Assembly (NCBI GenBank): GCA_003024175.1
Contig: MDYQ01000026.1
Span: 124,001 to 188,000, forward strand
DNA from: Planoprotostelium fungivorum
Lineage: Eukaryota; Evosea; Variosea; Cavosteliida; Cavosteliaceae
Direction: 5' to 3'
DNA length: 64,000 nucleotides
This document shows positions 1 through 12,850 of this stretch, one piece after another. The notes below the pieces were generated by a model, which had not been told where the DNA came from, did not search any database, and saw nothing but the letters and a program-made list of their open reading frames with translations. Numbering within the stretch: the stretch's first letter is position 1; each line of letters opens with the position of its first letter. Position numbers and translations under genes: made by a program.

Positions 1-2
1 CA

Positions 3-605
3 TCAGAGAGTGAATTAGATGAAGATGACAGGTGATGGTTACCGTGGTGACAGACATACACTCAATTGACCAGGTTATTCTTGGAAGACGTAAATCGAAA
101 TTTCGAGAATTTGTCACTGGACGAGATCTCGGTGGTCGCATCCAGGTTCCTCCGAGATTCTAAAAATAGATCGTACAACCTGCAGAGCGACAGGGCAGCC
201 TCACTCATCCAGACAGCCTACCGTAAGTACAAAAATAGACAGAGAACGAGAGATTCAGAGACGCTGTCCACCGAAGAAGCTGCAGAGATCCAGAGAAAAG
301 AGAGAGAAATCCAAGCGGCCATCAAAGTGAGAACGTCGATCTACAACGAGCCACCTGACGCCCCACGCAAGATCCAGATGGCCTACAGAGACCACCGACA
401 GAGGTTCTGGCTGAAGTTAGAGAAGGCAGCGGTGAACATACAGACGAGAGTGAGGGCCAAATTGGAGAGGAGGAGGAGGGAGAAGACAAACAAGAGAGAA
501 GATGAAGCCGCGAGAAAGATTCAAATGGCGTTCATGAGGTGAGACGATGAGATCAGATGAACATCGTTGATGATGAGAAATAGGTACAAGCACAGTAAGG
601 CTTGA
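3..605 (+). CDS. IQ-motif (calmodulin-binding) protein, 3' part only
   Basis: C-terminal part of a gene entering from the left edge. Three exons are visible: 3-31, 74-538 and 584-605, joined by 42- and 45-nt GT-AG introns that keep frame. At least four IQ motifs can be read (IQTAYRKYKNRQR, IQMAYRDHRQRFW, IQTRVRAKLERRR and, across the last intron, IQMAFMRYKHSK). The segment is highly charged and probably alpha-helical. IQ motifs bind calmodulin or calmodulin-like light chains, usually without calcium; no other domain is visible, so the parent family (scaffold, myosin-like or IQCB-like) cannot be named. The next gene is convergent and its stop lies 60 bp away. Confidence 0.75.
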
Positions 606-665
606 TATCTTTTTCGAGGCGTTGTAGATGAGAGTTGTACAGAATGAAAGTGTCTATTTATATGT

Positions 666-1925
666 CTAAACCTTCTTCACTTCTTCCTTCTTCTCCACAT
701 CCTTCTTCTCCTCCTTCTTCTCTTCCTTCTTCTTCTCCCCTTCCTTCTCCTTCTTCTCTCTCTCCTCCTGCATCTGATCCACCTGAACTCATCAACTCCA
801 CCATCACGATGGGTCCTGCTCACCTTTCTCTCTGCCTCACGATTCTCTAACTTGTTGTTGATGAGAGAGTGGAGGGCGATGACTGATCGGACGAGAGATG
901 AGAGGTAGATGACCAACATCATGTCGTTCGTCTTCACGGAAAAGTTTCGCGCCACCTGCTGGTCGTCATTTCGATTCCCACTCGAATTCAATTTTTCACC
1001 TCGGCAACGTCGAGATTGGGAGCCAAGTTAAAGACATCTTGCAGTTGAGAGAGGATGGTGTGATTGATGGGTAACTTGTTCTGGCAGACATTTTCCAAGT
1101 AGACACGGATCTCTTTCAGATGGGAGATGAAGCTCTTGAGAGACAGGAGCTTGCCGTTGACTTGTGTGGCCAGAGTGCTGACGGAGGTGTCCTTCACATC
1201 GCGCAGCAGGTGCTCCACACCGACCTCTTCGGCCTCTAATGCACCGATCTCACTCGTGATGTGATGGAATGACAGGGCGGGGGCTTCCGTTCCGTCCTGA
1301 TGTCCATGTGTCGGTGGAGATGTTCAAAATGAGATGTGTGATTATCACCTCCTTCACTTCCTCGACGGCGACATAAGACTTGGTTGGGATCTCAAAATCC
1401 TCTTTGGGCTGGACGTCGATGATGACGTAGACGGGGTTGGGTGTGTAGTTTCGGATCAACTCGTTGATGGCCAAATCATCTGAGCGGATTCGAGGCCCTG
1501 TGCTGTACCATCCGACTATGTTCTCACGAGCTGTGGAAGATCTCAGAATGGATGTGATTTCAGACGATTTGGATGATGGAACTGGGAAGAGATGTTGGGA
1601 AATAGCTCACCGTTGACCTTCTTGTACATGGCATACATGTTCTCGTGGTAGTTGTGGTCTAAGAACCAAATGCCAGGTGCCAGATCATCCTCCTCGAATG
1701 GAACTATATGATATGAGCTTAACGAAGGATATCACAGTAGATGATGAAATGATTACCTGCATAACTGTTTGTGATATCAACTACTCCCTTGTGAACCTCT
1801 CCTAACAGGATTCCAACCACTCTTTTGTTCGTATCGCGAGCAACTCGGTTGTAATGATCGACGGTGCTGAGCAGGACGAGTGGGTGAACGACCACCTTTG
1901 TGGGGACATTACTCTTTGTGGTCAT
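666..1925 (-). CDS. PSMD7: 26S proteasome lid subunit Rpn8/PSMD7
   Basis: Non-ATPase lid subunit that pairs with the deubiquitinase Rpn11. The ATG at 1925 opens an MPN domain ([18 protein letters not shown], then [19 protein letters not shown]). Later exons give the conserved [18 protein letters not shown] and [10 protein letters not shown] blocks, a C-terminal helical part ([36 protein letters not shown]) and a Lys/Glu-rich tail. As in other Rpn8 proteins the JAMM zinc ligands are absent, so this is an inactive MPN- subunit. At least four introns of about 45-60 nt; the one at about 965-1007 is needed to join DVAE to [12 protein letters not shown]. Family length (about 320 aa) fits. The ATPase Rpt2 of the same complex is at the other end of the window. 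Confidence 0.93.
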
Positions 1926-2683
1926 GGTTCTCTGTTGTCAGCGTTTGTTTGTGTGTTGCTGATGTCCTCCCTCTGTGTGACGTCACCGAACGTCACAAAA
2001 AAATTGCCAACATCAGATCTCCAGCTTGTTGTCCTTCATCATCGCCTTGTGCGCGTTAAATACATGTCTCAGTCTAGTAGGTTGTCTTAACGCATTTAAT
2101 GTTGTTTGATATGCGAGTCGTCCGACGCACCGATGCAAAGTGTTGCATGAGAGCAATCACTATTCTTTACGTCTCTCGTCTACCACGCGTCCGATTGTCG
2201 GAGTGAACTTGTTCATATGTATCATGCGACACCCTTCTTCTGTAGACATCTAAGAGATAGGAAAGAGTCGAACAGTAATACCAACACGATCGCTTCTCAC
2301 AGACATCCTCTGCCTTCTCGCTTAGATGTCGTCAATACAATGTTTCAGATGATGCATCAGCGGTTGAGTAGAATAGCTCTAGACACAAACCTCTATTTAT
2401 GATCCGTTCAACGTGTATAGATAGACGTGTGTCCCTGGTGGAGCAATGCGATGTAGTGTTCTTTCGGAATCCAAAAAAAGCAGCAGGTGATTTGGTTTTT
2501 CTGGTTGGTGTCCATGCATTTGGATCACTAATTTTTTCGTCGTGCATATTCCAGTAGTCGGGAGAGAAGTGATCCATTCTCAATGCACCATTTGACTACC
2601 AACCGGAAAAACCGAATCAGGTGTCGACACGAAGATGAAGACCGCAGGATGATCATTTTTTGCAGTTGCGATCAAGATCAAAC
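1926..2683. other. Divergent intergenic region Rpn8/CCT6
   Basis: About 760 bp between the start codons of two divergent housekeeping genes. I see no convincing gene; short open frames here lack ATG starts or homology. It must hold both promoters. A TGACGTCA-like palindrome lies near 1978, 55 bp upstream of the Rpn8 start. A TTTTTTGCAG tract just before the CCT6 ATG could be the end of a 5'-UTR intron. Confidence 0.5.
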
Positions 2684-4690
2684 ATGTCCCTGCAACGCGT
2701 GAACCCAGATGCTAATCAGACAAAGGGCCTCCATGCCTGTGGTATAAATATGTCTGCCGCCAAGGGACTTCAAGAGGTTATGAAGAGTAATCTCGGCCCT
2801 AAGGGAACAATGAAGATGTGAGTTTGACTCATCTTCAAGATATCGAGGATCCATCTCTTCATTTTGATTGAGAGGAGAATGATTGCAATTGTGATTGAAC
2901 ATCTAATCTTCTACAGGCTGGTTTCCGGAGGAGGAGACATCAAGATCACAAAGGACGGAAACGTTCTCCTGCACGAAATGGTGAGGCACTTTCATTCTCA
3001 ATTCCATATCTGACGGAGCTCTCTTCAGCAAATTCAGCACCCAACGGCCGCTCTTATCGCCAGAACTGCCACTGCACAAGACGATATCACAGGAGATGGA
3101 ACCACCAGTAACGTTCTTCTCATCGCAGAGCTCCTCAAGCAGAGTGAGAGATTCCTCGCCGAGGGTCTCCACCCACGTGTCATTGCTGAGGGTGAGCTTC
3201 TACTCGACTTCTTTCGACATCTCAATCCGTTCTTGATTATCATATCACATCCGTTTTTTTTCACCATCCTTTTTCACCTCCATCCCACGACTCAATCGAA
3301 ATTAGGATTCGAATTGGCCAAAAAGAGGGTCCTCGAATACCTGGAAAAGTTCAAGGTACAAAAGGACACACTTGACAGAGAGCTCCTCGTCAACGTCGCT
3401 CGCACTTCACTTCGCAGCAAGCTCCACCAAGAGCTCGCCGACGCCCTCACAGAGTCCGTGGTGGACAGCGTCCTCACGATACGTCGTGATGGAAAGCCCA
3501 TCGATCTCTACATGGTCGAGATCATGACGATGCAACACAAGTCCGACTTGGACACGAAACTCATCAAGGGTCTCGTCTTAGATCACGGTGCTCGTCATCC
3601 TGACATGCCCAAGCGTGCCGAAAATGCATATATCCTCACCTGCAACGTCTCCCTTGAATACGAGAAGAGGTTCGTTGTAGACGGTCGACATTTCTGACGC
3701 ATCGCAGTGAGATCAACGTCGACGTTCAGTACAACACGGCCGAGCAGAGAGAGAAGTTGGTTCAGGGAGAGAGAAAATTCGTCGACGACCGTGTCAGACA
3801 GATCATCGAGCTCAAGCGCAAGGTGAACCCCGGTACAGTCGGTTTTAAGGTTTACGAATCCAGGTCTGCGACACCCCCGACAAGAGCTTTGTCGTCATCA
3901 ACCAGAAGGGCTGCGACCCTTCCGCTCTCGATGCTTTTGCCAAGGAGGGCATCATTGCCCTGAGAAGAGCGAAGAGGAGAAACATGGAGAGACTCACCTT
4001 GGCCTGCGGTGGTATGGCTGTCAACGACCTCGCCGAGCTGGACGAGTCTGTTCTGGGACACGCCGGTCTCGTCTACGAGCACGTCCTCGGAGAGGAGAAG
4101 TACACGTTCGTAGAGCAAGTCAGAAACCCCTTCTCTTGCACCATCCTAGTCAAGGGTGAGACCCCATCACCTCCATCATCATCACCTCCTCTTCTCATGC
4201 GATGACAGGACCCTCCAAACACGTCATCACTCAGATCCAAGATGCCCTCAGAGATGGACTCCGCAGCGTGAAGAATGCAGTCGAAGACGGCCACGTTGTC
4301 CCAGGTGCCGGAGCTTTCCAGATCGCCGCCCACGCCGACCTCCAAGAGTTCAAGTCCACCGTCACAGGAAGGGCCAAATTGGGAGTCCAAGCCTTCGCCG
4401 ACGCCCTCCTCATCATCCCAAAGACACTCGCCGCCAACTCTGGCTTTGATGTCATCGACACCATCGTGACCCTCCAAGAGGACTATGCCAACGGAAACGT
4501 CGTAGGATTGGACTTGGTGACTGGACAGAGCATCTCACCCGAGGTGGAGGGTATCTGGGATCAGTACAGAGTCATCAGACAGCTCCTCAACTCGAGTGCC
4601 GTCATCGCCACTCAGATCTTGTTGGTCGATGAGATCATCCGGGCGGCGAAGCAGATGGGAAAGGGTAACGCTGGACCTCAGATGGAATAG
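2684..4690 (+). CDS. CCT6: T-complex chaperonin subunit zeta (CCT6)
   Basis: Subunit of the cytosolic TRiC/CCT ring that folds actin and tubulin. The frame from ATG 2684 ([16 protein letters not shown]...) gives the group II chaperonin signatures across six or more exons: [14 protein letters not shown] (nucleotide-binding), [62 protein letters not shown] and NILLVDEI-like [14 protein letters not shown] near the end. The intron at about 3669-3710 carries CGTTGTAG and is required to join SLEYEKS to [17 protein letters not shown]. Length of about 540 aa matches the family. The zeta assignment rests on [30 protein letters not shown]-type sequence, characteristic of CCT6. Confidence 0.95.
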
Positions 4691-5292
4691 ATCTTTTCTC
4701 TCTATCTCTCTTCTTCTTAAAGCATCACATCACAACTTCAACAACTTCACATCATCATCTTCACATCTTGTATGTAGAACAGACCGAAGGGGTGAGCGAG
4801 TGAAATATGGACAGTCGATGACTGAACACAATCTTCTGTCGGGGCATCCGCCTCTGATGAAGTCGCCCGTGTGTGTCGGGGTTCTTTTGTCAGAGTTCCC
4901 TCGCCCGAGGTCACGAGCGGGAGACGAATTCCACAGAGGAAAACGAAGATGGCCCACCCACCCATCCTCCTCTTCCCTCACAGACATTCCCTCTTCGGGC
5001 GCCTCATCGCATGCTCCTCTCGCAGTTCTTCAACTTGGAACACGTGTTCGGCTTCTGGTAGTGAACATTGAACCCTTCAAACTGCCCTGCATCATCTCGT
5101 CTGTCGACACTCAGAAGCCCCTAAGACAACGGTTTTTATGGTCTCTCGCCCCCTTCTCCACCGCTTAGTGACGAGTGCTGTCACCTTTAAGACAACCTTA
5201 TACATATAGATGTGACTGCTCGTCAACCGCGAGGGTGGCTCTCGCAACCGCCATTTCTTCTCAACGCGCGCTCATCTACAGGCGGAACTGTA
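4691..5292. other. Intergenic region CCT6/LRR kinase
   Basis: About 600 bp, including the CCT6 3' end and the promoter of the receptor kinase. Several open frames cross it but none has homology or a sensible splice pattern. I see no RNA gene or repeat. Confidence 0.45.
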
Positions 5293-8200
5293 ATGGCCAA
5301 CATGATGGGATCGTATCTGAAGGTCGCTCTTGTATTGATATTTATCCATGTGGCTGTCGCTCAACGAGTCCCCATCCCCCTCGGTTTTGATTTCACGAAC
5401 ATAAGGGAGCTATATAGCAGCACGAATGGTGAGCTGATCAAAGTGTGAAGCACGTCCTTACAATTAAAGGTCCGTATTGGACGAATTCATTCGGATGGAA
5501 CAATGTCTCAGACACAAATATATGCTCTTGGTATGGAGTCGGATGTGTCGATATCGGGGACACATTTTATGCCGTGGGCATCATCAACATGACCAACAAC
5601 AACGTAACTGGTTCATTCCCCACAAGTTCAAGCTTCCTTCAAGCCAGCTCACTGTTTGGCTACATCAACTTGGGTGAAAACAAACTGACAGGAGATGTGA
5701 AAGTCTTCGCGGACCCCAACTACCAGCATTTAGCTTTCCTCAACATCTCTTCGAACCAGTTCTACGGGATCATGCCACAGCTGTATTGGAACGTGTCTCT
5801 GGTGGACATATCGAACAATTACATCACCGGTCTCACAACCAACGCCCCTGCCTCTAATCCAGCGCCAGTGATGGCTTCCATTAATTACGGGAACAATCTC
5901 ATCACCGGCTTCATCCCTTCCTGGCTCACAAATTTCGCCGGATTGCAGCAGTTGATTTTGGAGGGAAACAATGTGAGAGACATACATGATCGTCTCATCT
6001 TCTAACTCTCTTCAGTTCGAAGGATCTCTTCCCGATTTTTCCACCGGCATCTTGGCCGAACTACGTTTGGGTGAGACTTCATTCCATCCCACCATCTCAC
6101 TCATCTTCTAAAGGAAACACGCTCTTGAACAACACTCTCAACACCCTCCTTCCACGTCTTCCCAGCACTCTTCGCAGTCTTAATTTGACTCAGATTGCCA
6201 TGACGGGCACCATCAGCGGCAACTTTGCCACCCAGTGAGTCCATCGGCATCATGTCTTCCGTTGACATGACATCAGGTTCCCCATCTTGGAGCTTGTGGA
6301 TCTATCGGGCAATCTCTTGACTGGACCCATCCCTTCTATGCCTCAGACTCTTCAGCAGATCGTCATCGAGGACAATCAACTCCAGGTCATCCTTCATCTC
6401 ACATCATCTCCACCTCCCTCACTCTCATCCTCCTCTCACGCACCTCTCCACCCCTCATCATCATCTCCATGTTCCATGTCCATCCATCACATGCTCATCT
6501 CCAAATACTGACGACACTACAGGGTCCCATTCCAGACATGACTCCGTGCAATCGTTTGTTATCCCTTCGAATGGGCACGAACAACCTGAAAATGGACTTC
6601 TCCTCTCTCTTCAACCGCCTCCCCTCTTCCCTACTCGAACTGAACGTATCTTCCACCCAACTCAACGGCATCATCCCCGACTCCATCTCTCGCATGTCCA
6701 ACTTATCGTACGTACCCTACGTACCGTACGTACTCATTCTGACAGGTCCATCGACGTGTCTTACAATCAGGTGTCCGGTCTCCCTCAGTCCATTGGAACA
6801 GGCATGTTCCCCATCTTGCAGAGAATTGCCATGGCTGGTGTTGGCTTGAAGACGATGCCCAACTTGACTTCCATTGCTCTGGCTTCAATCTCCGTCGCTT
6901 CGAATCCACTCAACGTCAGCTTGTCTTCCATCGTGGGGTTGGTCAACTACAACACGTCACAGCTGAACATCTCGGACTGTCAGCTGAACGGTCCCATGCC
7001 TTCTCTGGCCAATTTCATTTCCCTGCAGTGAGTGTGTGACTCTAGACGAGACGTCTCACTCTCACCAGGCAGTTGGACTTGTCCGTCAATCAGCTGACCT
7101 CCATCGCGACAGATTTCGTTCAGATCCAGCAGCTCATCGTGTCAGGCAACCTCATCACTACTTTTCCCGATCTGAGCGCAAAGCCCTCTCTCGTGTCTCT
7201 CATCATGGACGTAAACAACTTGAATGCCACGGCGGGCAGCATCGGAAGCCACCTTCCTCCTCACGTTCTACAATTGAGTCTGTACGGTTGTGGTCTCAGT
7301 GGTGATATGACTGCCTTCACGAACGCTCTCTTTACTCTGAGGTGAGAAGGGATACGGAGGAAGAGCTGACGGGTTGTAGATCGTTGAATTTGGGAAGAAA
7401 CCAGTTTACTGCCATGCCTTCCAGCGTGAGGACTGTTTTCCCCAACTTACAGCAGTTGGTACTAGGTAACATCCATTCTCTCCTATACACAATATCTCAT
7501 CTACAACGATGTCCTCGATCTACAACGATCTCCCTTCTGACATTCACACAGAGGAGAATCAGATTACAACTCTGACGGATCTGTCGAATACGGGTCTCTT
7601 ATCCATTCGTATCGGTGGAAATCCATTCAAGGGCAACCTGACCTCCATGTTGTCTCTTATTCCCACTGCCGTACAGCAGCTCAACATCTCTTCTTGTTTC
7701 CTCACGGGCACTCTGCCCTCTTCCATATCCAATTACCCTTACCTGGCGTGAGTCCATCTACAACGTTGTAGACTGATCTTCGCAGACAATTGGATCTGTC
7801 CGTGAATCAGATCACCAGCGTCGTCCCTGCCTCCCTGGTGTCTCTGTCTTACCTCAGACAGCTCAATCTACAAGTCAACAATTTTTACGGAGAAATGATT
7901 CACCTGGGAAGCATCATTCGTCTCGCTGCCGTCAACATCTCTGATAACTCTCTCGAGGGCAATCTCACTCTCTTCTCTGATAACAGGTGCATGATGATGA
8001 GTCCACGTCTATATTGACACGTCACAGCCGTCTACAACTGTTGGACATCAAGGCCAACCTCTTCACCGGACCCCTCGATCCCCTGGCCTCCCTCACTTAC
8101 CTCCGTTACCTAGGTGACTGTCCCCCATCTACAACCGGACACGACTGATTTCATCAGACGTGAGCAACAACATTTTCAGTGGAACCGTTCCTTCTTCCAT

Positions 8201-11200
8201 TGGAGAATATCTCCTTCAGTTGAACTACTTGTCCATCGCACGTAACAGTTTGGTGGGAGGACTACCGAGCAATCTCGTTCGCATACCAGGGCTGCTATCA
8301 CTCGATGTGTCTTTCAACCTCTTCAGTGACGCTCTGCCTCCCGTTTGGACATCACCACTCTTGCTCATCAACTTTGGTGGGTTGTAGATGGATGACGGGA
8401 GACTGAAGCTATTTTTAGCCTCCAATCAGCTCACCGGTACCATTCCAGAGTCTCTCTTCGATTTGGGACCTTCCGTCTTCGCCTTGGTCGTCACGGGTAA
8501 CCAGCTGACAGGTTCATTATCCCCCAATGTCTCCAAGCTCGTCAACATGCAGGTCAGCTTCCACCCGATCTATTCATAGCCCTGACCTTCTCTCAGGCTC
8601 TGTACGTCAGCGGTAACCGTATGAGTGGACCCATTCCCGACGCCTTCGCTTCTCTCACTCAGCTGAAGGCCATTGCCATGGGTTACAACCAATTCAGTGG
8701 AGAGATTCCCCAGAGCATCTGCACCATCCCCCAGCTCTTCCAACTCGATCTGGTGACCTTTGAAATTTCGCGACGTCAGTCTGACTCTCACAGTCTCACA
8801 ATGCACTCAACGGCACCATCCCCCCTTGCATCGGAAACTTGACGCCCGTTCAGCAGCTCTTGATCCAAAACAATCAACTGACCGGTCCCATTCCCGATTC
8901 AACAAAGAATCTCACGAACCTCCTCGCCCTCGACGTCAGGTACACAGACATCACCGATAGACATCCTCTCTCTTTCATCTCACGCTCCATAGTAACAACT
9001 TTCTCAACGGAACCATCGAAAGCTTGATGGGATTGGTGAACTTGACGACCATGGACTGCAGTAACAACACTTTCACGGGTAACATCCCCACCGCCATCAG
9101 TGCCCTCTCTGCCCTAAAGTCTCTCTCTATGTCGTTCAACAAGTTCAGCGGTGACTGTCCAGTCGATGCCCTGAGACAGATCGGCGGCCTGCAGAGACTC
9201 GACGTCTCTTACAATCAACTGACAGGTCTGTGACGTCATCTGACATGCGATGACATCTGACACGTGACAGGAGGTGTACCGGGATACGTACCCACCCTGC
9301 AGCACATCGATGCGTCTCACAATCAGCTGACCACCATGGACAACAACGTCTTCGAACAGACGACGGTGCTTCAGTACATGGACATCAGTTACAACAACAT
9401 CTACGCCCCCGTGCCCACTGGAGCTGGTATCGCCGCCATCCAGGTGAATTGTCTCGTTGTAGTTTGACGTCTGACCCGGCCAGTACTTGAGGATCAACAA
9501 CAACCGTATCCGTGGTAACATCGTGGCTGGTCTGGAGATGCTTTCGAGTCTGACTTACCTCGATGTGTCTTCGAACCTCTTAACTGGTGGTATTCCATTC
9601 TCTCTCAATCAGATCGCCAAACTACAATACTGTAACGCGTCGAGCAACCAGCTGAAGGGCAGTCTGCCCCCTCTCACCAATTCCCTCGCGTTCCTCACCA
9701 CATTGTGAGTTGTAGAGATGTCAGACTGACACTGACGCATGACAGGGACATCAGTAACAATTCGTTGTCGGATGTTCTTCCCACAGTGAGTTACCCTCCC
9801 GCCCTGCAGTACTTTTCTCTGAGGTGAGATCCAGTGACAAGATCACACTGACTCGTACAGGGGCAACAAATTGAACGGTACCATTCCTTCCTCTATCGGT
9901 GCTCTCAGCTCTCTTCAGTACTTGGATCTGGGTGACAACTATCTGCAGGGATCTGTGAGTGATCTGACCACGATGTATGATGTGATGACGTGATCTGACG
10001 ATCCGAAGGTGCCCAGCACGATCGGAGGCTGCACCAAGTTGGACACACTCGATCTGTCCAACAATCAGCTGTCAGGCACTCTTCCCGATGGTCTCGGATC
10101 CCTCCGTGCCATCAGTACCATCCGTCTGTCCAACAACCAGTGAGTCACCGAGATCTCCGCGAGTTTTCTCTGACTTCTCATCAGGTTGTCGGGTCCCGTT
10201 CCCACCTTACGATCGGATCCCCTGTACATCGACATGTCCAACAATCAACTGACGGGATCTATGGAATGGCTCAACACGGTCACCTCGCTGACTTACCTCA
10301 ACACCAGCCACAATGCCTTCAGCTCCATCGGCACCAACTTCAACTCCAAGTTGAAGCTCCAGACGATCGACTTGGTAACATCGACGATTTGATTCATCGC
10401 AGAGACTGATGTGATGCAGTCGTCCAACGTCATCAGTGATGCGACTCCCGATTTGAGCAGCTGCAGTGAGTTGGTCTACGCCAACATCAGTGGAAACGAA
10501 TTGACCGGATCCATCAACATCAACTCGGGCTCCCTCCAATCTGTTGATCTCAGCAACAACCAGTGAGATCTTTTCATTTTATTTCCCTTCCACTCACCGA
10601 ACGAAAGGATCGCCTTCGCCGATGGTCTCTCCTTACCCTCCACCGCCTCTTGTAATTTGGCGGGAAATCCATTCCAGTGTCCCCTACCCTGGACCGTGTA
10701 CACCAACTGCCGCACGACCTGTTCGGCGGGAAATTCATCTTCCGTCTCCCTCCAAATGAGAGTGCAAGGAGATCTCTCCTCCTTCAACCAGAATCAATTC
10801 CTCACGAACCTCGCTGCCGCCTGCAACACGACCACATCCCGTTTCGATGTCATCCGAACCTTCTCCGGAAGTGTCTACGTCGACATGAACGTCTTACCCC
10901 CCTCGGCCAGTCTACCCAACCAGGGATCCGCACAGAGACTCGTGGACTACATCAAGGGTAACCCCAACTCCCTCGCAACCAACGGCATCACCGTATTGAA
11001 CACGAGCTCCCCCATCCCAGCGACACCTTCCAGTGGCAGCAACTCCATCAGCAAGGGAGCTATCGCGGGTATCGTCATCGCCATCGTCGCCTTCATAGCC
11101 ATCGTGGTGGTCCTCGTCTTCTTGGCCTACCGCTACCACAAGAAGCAGCTGAAGAAGACTGCCTTCGCCGTGCAGATGCAAGACATCGACTTGTCCAAGA

Positions 11201-12701
11201 TCAACTTGGGAGCCGCAAAGAAGAGTCAAGTCGATTACGAGGAGCTGAAGGACATGCACCAGATCGGTGCCGGAGCCTTCGGTGTCGTCTATCGTGCCCA
11301 CTGGAGAGATATTCTCGTCGCTGTCAAGCAGATCAGAGCCGAGAGAATCGATGAGGAACAACTCAAGTCCTTCTTGATGGAGGTGGCCATCCTTCAGAAC
11401 CTCAGAGCTCACCCCAACGTGGTCATGTGTGAGTGTTCGATCGTGGAGAAGTGGTGGGACTGACGCGTTGTAGTCTTGGGAATGACTTTCCCACCCCAGC
11501 CTCTCAGTATGATCACTGAATTCTGTGATGGTGGTTGTCTCTTCCCTTACTTGAGACAGAACAATGTCTCCTGGGAACAGAAACTCAAGTTCATCCAGGG
11601 TATCGGTGAGTCGAAATGGATCGTGCATCGTCTCACCGTGGAGCAGCTCTGGGAATGCTCCATCTTCACTTGGAGAAGGTCATCCACAGAGATCTCGCCG
11701 TGAGAAACGTTCTGTTGAACAAGCATCTCGAGCCCAAGGTCAGTGACTTTGGTATGTCGAGAGAGCAGCAGAACACAGACGATGCATCCAAGTGAGTTTT
11801 TCTCTTTCTCTCCTCCACATCTTCATCTTCCATCGACTCACCATCTTCAGGACTGCCACCGAAGTAGGACCTCTAAAGTGGATGTCACCTGAAGGTCAGT
11901 CTTTCATCTGATTGAACACGTCTGACGTGAAACAGCCATCCAAGAGAGAGTCTACTCGACAAAATCGGATGTCTTCTCCTTTGGTGTCGTCTGTTGGGAG
12001 ATCATCACCGTGAGGGAGCCTTGGGCGGATAAGGGCCCCGTGGAGGCTGCCATCGCTGTCACGACCAACAACGAGAGACTCCCCATCCCCGAAGACTGTG
12101 ATCCCCACATGGCTCGCCTCATGACAGGTCAGTTCGTCGCCCTCCTCTTCCAGCATCAAACACTCTTTCATCCATCACATCATCACCGTCACATCATCAC
12201 AACTTCATGTACTGAGATCGTGACACAGACTGTTGGAAGAGAGAACCAGCTGAGCGTCCCACCTTCAAAGAGATCTGCGAGCTACTCGGTGCCGGCAAGG
12301 TGGTCGACCCCGCGGACACCCCCTTCGCCTACTCTGATCTAACGGGCAACCACGCCAGTAACTACGGCTCAGACAACAAGAGTGCAAAGTCAAACTATGG
12401 AGAGATGAACCAAGAGTCTGGCACGATGGACGAGATGTCCAACAACAACAACTACGGCAGCTACAACGGTTCTTCTCCTCAGGACAACTACAATTCGTTC
12501 AGTGGTCCTCCGACGCCTGCACCGAAGGCGAAGAAGGTCGATGATGATGATGATGGAGTTGGAGAGTATCTGTCCTATTCGCCCCAGAAGGCAGCGGAGG
12601 CGGCGAAGAACGGAGGACAGGGAGAGTACCTGTCTTATTCCCCCAAGCCAAAGGACAACACCGACAACTACAGTGCCTTCTCTCAGAACATGAACAAGTA
12701 A
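5293..12701 (+). CDS. LRR receptor kinase with tyrosine-kinase-like catalytic domain
   Basis: Large single-pass receptor, roughly 2,000 aa over some 25-30 exons. The ATG at 5293 starts a signal peptide (MANMMGSYLKVALVLIFIHV). Next come an LRR N-cap (WNNVSDTNICSWYGVGC), dozens of plant/amoeba-type LRRs (LDLSVNQLTG..IP.S), a Cys-containing C-cap near 10660-10740, a TM helix at about 11062-11140 and a kinase domain. Kinase landmarks: GAGAFGVVY, VAVK, HRDLAVRN (about 11684), DFGMS (11745) and PLKWMSPE. HRDLAxRN and KWMSPE are typical of tyrosine kinases or the closest TKL enzymes rather than Ser/Thr kinases. The C-tail (12300-12701) is rich in Asn, Gly, Ser and Tyr and carries EYLSYSP twice. Exon joins were checked by frame at many introns, but not all, so splitting into two genes is not excluded. 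Confidence 0.78.
7757..7772. repeat. 16-bp perfect palindrome TCTACAACGTTGTAGA, copy 1
   Basis: Lies within an intron of the LRR receptor kinase. Member of the dispersed CTACAACG/CGTTGTAG family described in the findings. Confidence 0.95.
12564..12650 (+). repeat. Duplicated EYLSYSP tyrosine motif in receptor tail
   Basis: The peptide GEYLSYSP is encoded twice, about 60 bp apart, within a Lys/Asp/Ala-rich stretch at the C-terminus of the receptor kinase. Repeated Tyr in an acidic context looks like autophosphorylation or SH2-docking sites; this is inference. Confidence 0.6.
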
Positions 12702-12850
12702 AGAATAGAACATGATGATGACGTACGTCCTGTGATGTGTCGGATGAAATTGTAGTTGAGCTCAACAAAATTGTGAGCCTGGGTTCTCCCGTGAAAACAC
12801 AGACGCATCGCTCACACATCCTCATTATCCATCTATACGAGACGGGAAGG

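Noticed and set aside
4596-5168. 190-aa plus-strand frame downstream of CCT6
   Set aside because: It is the shifted frame of the CCT6 last exon running into non-coding DNA, without homology.
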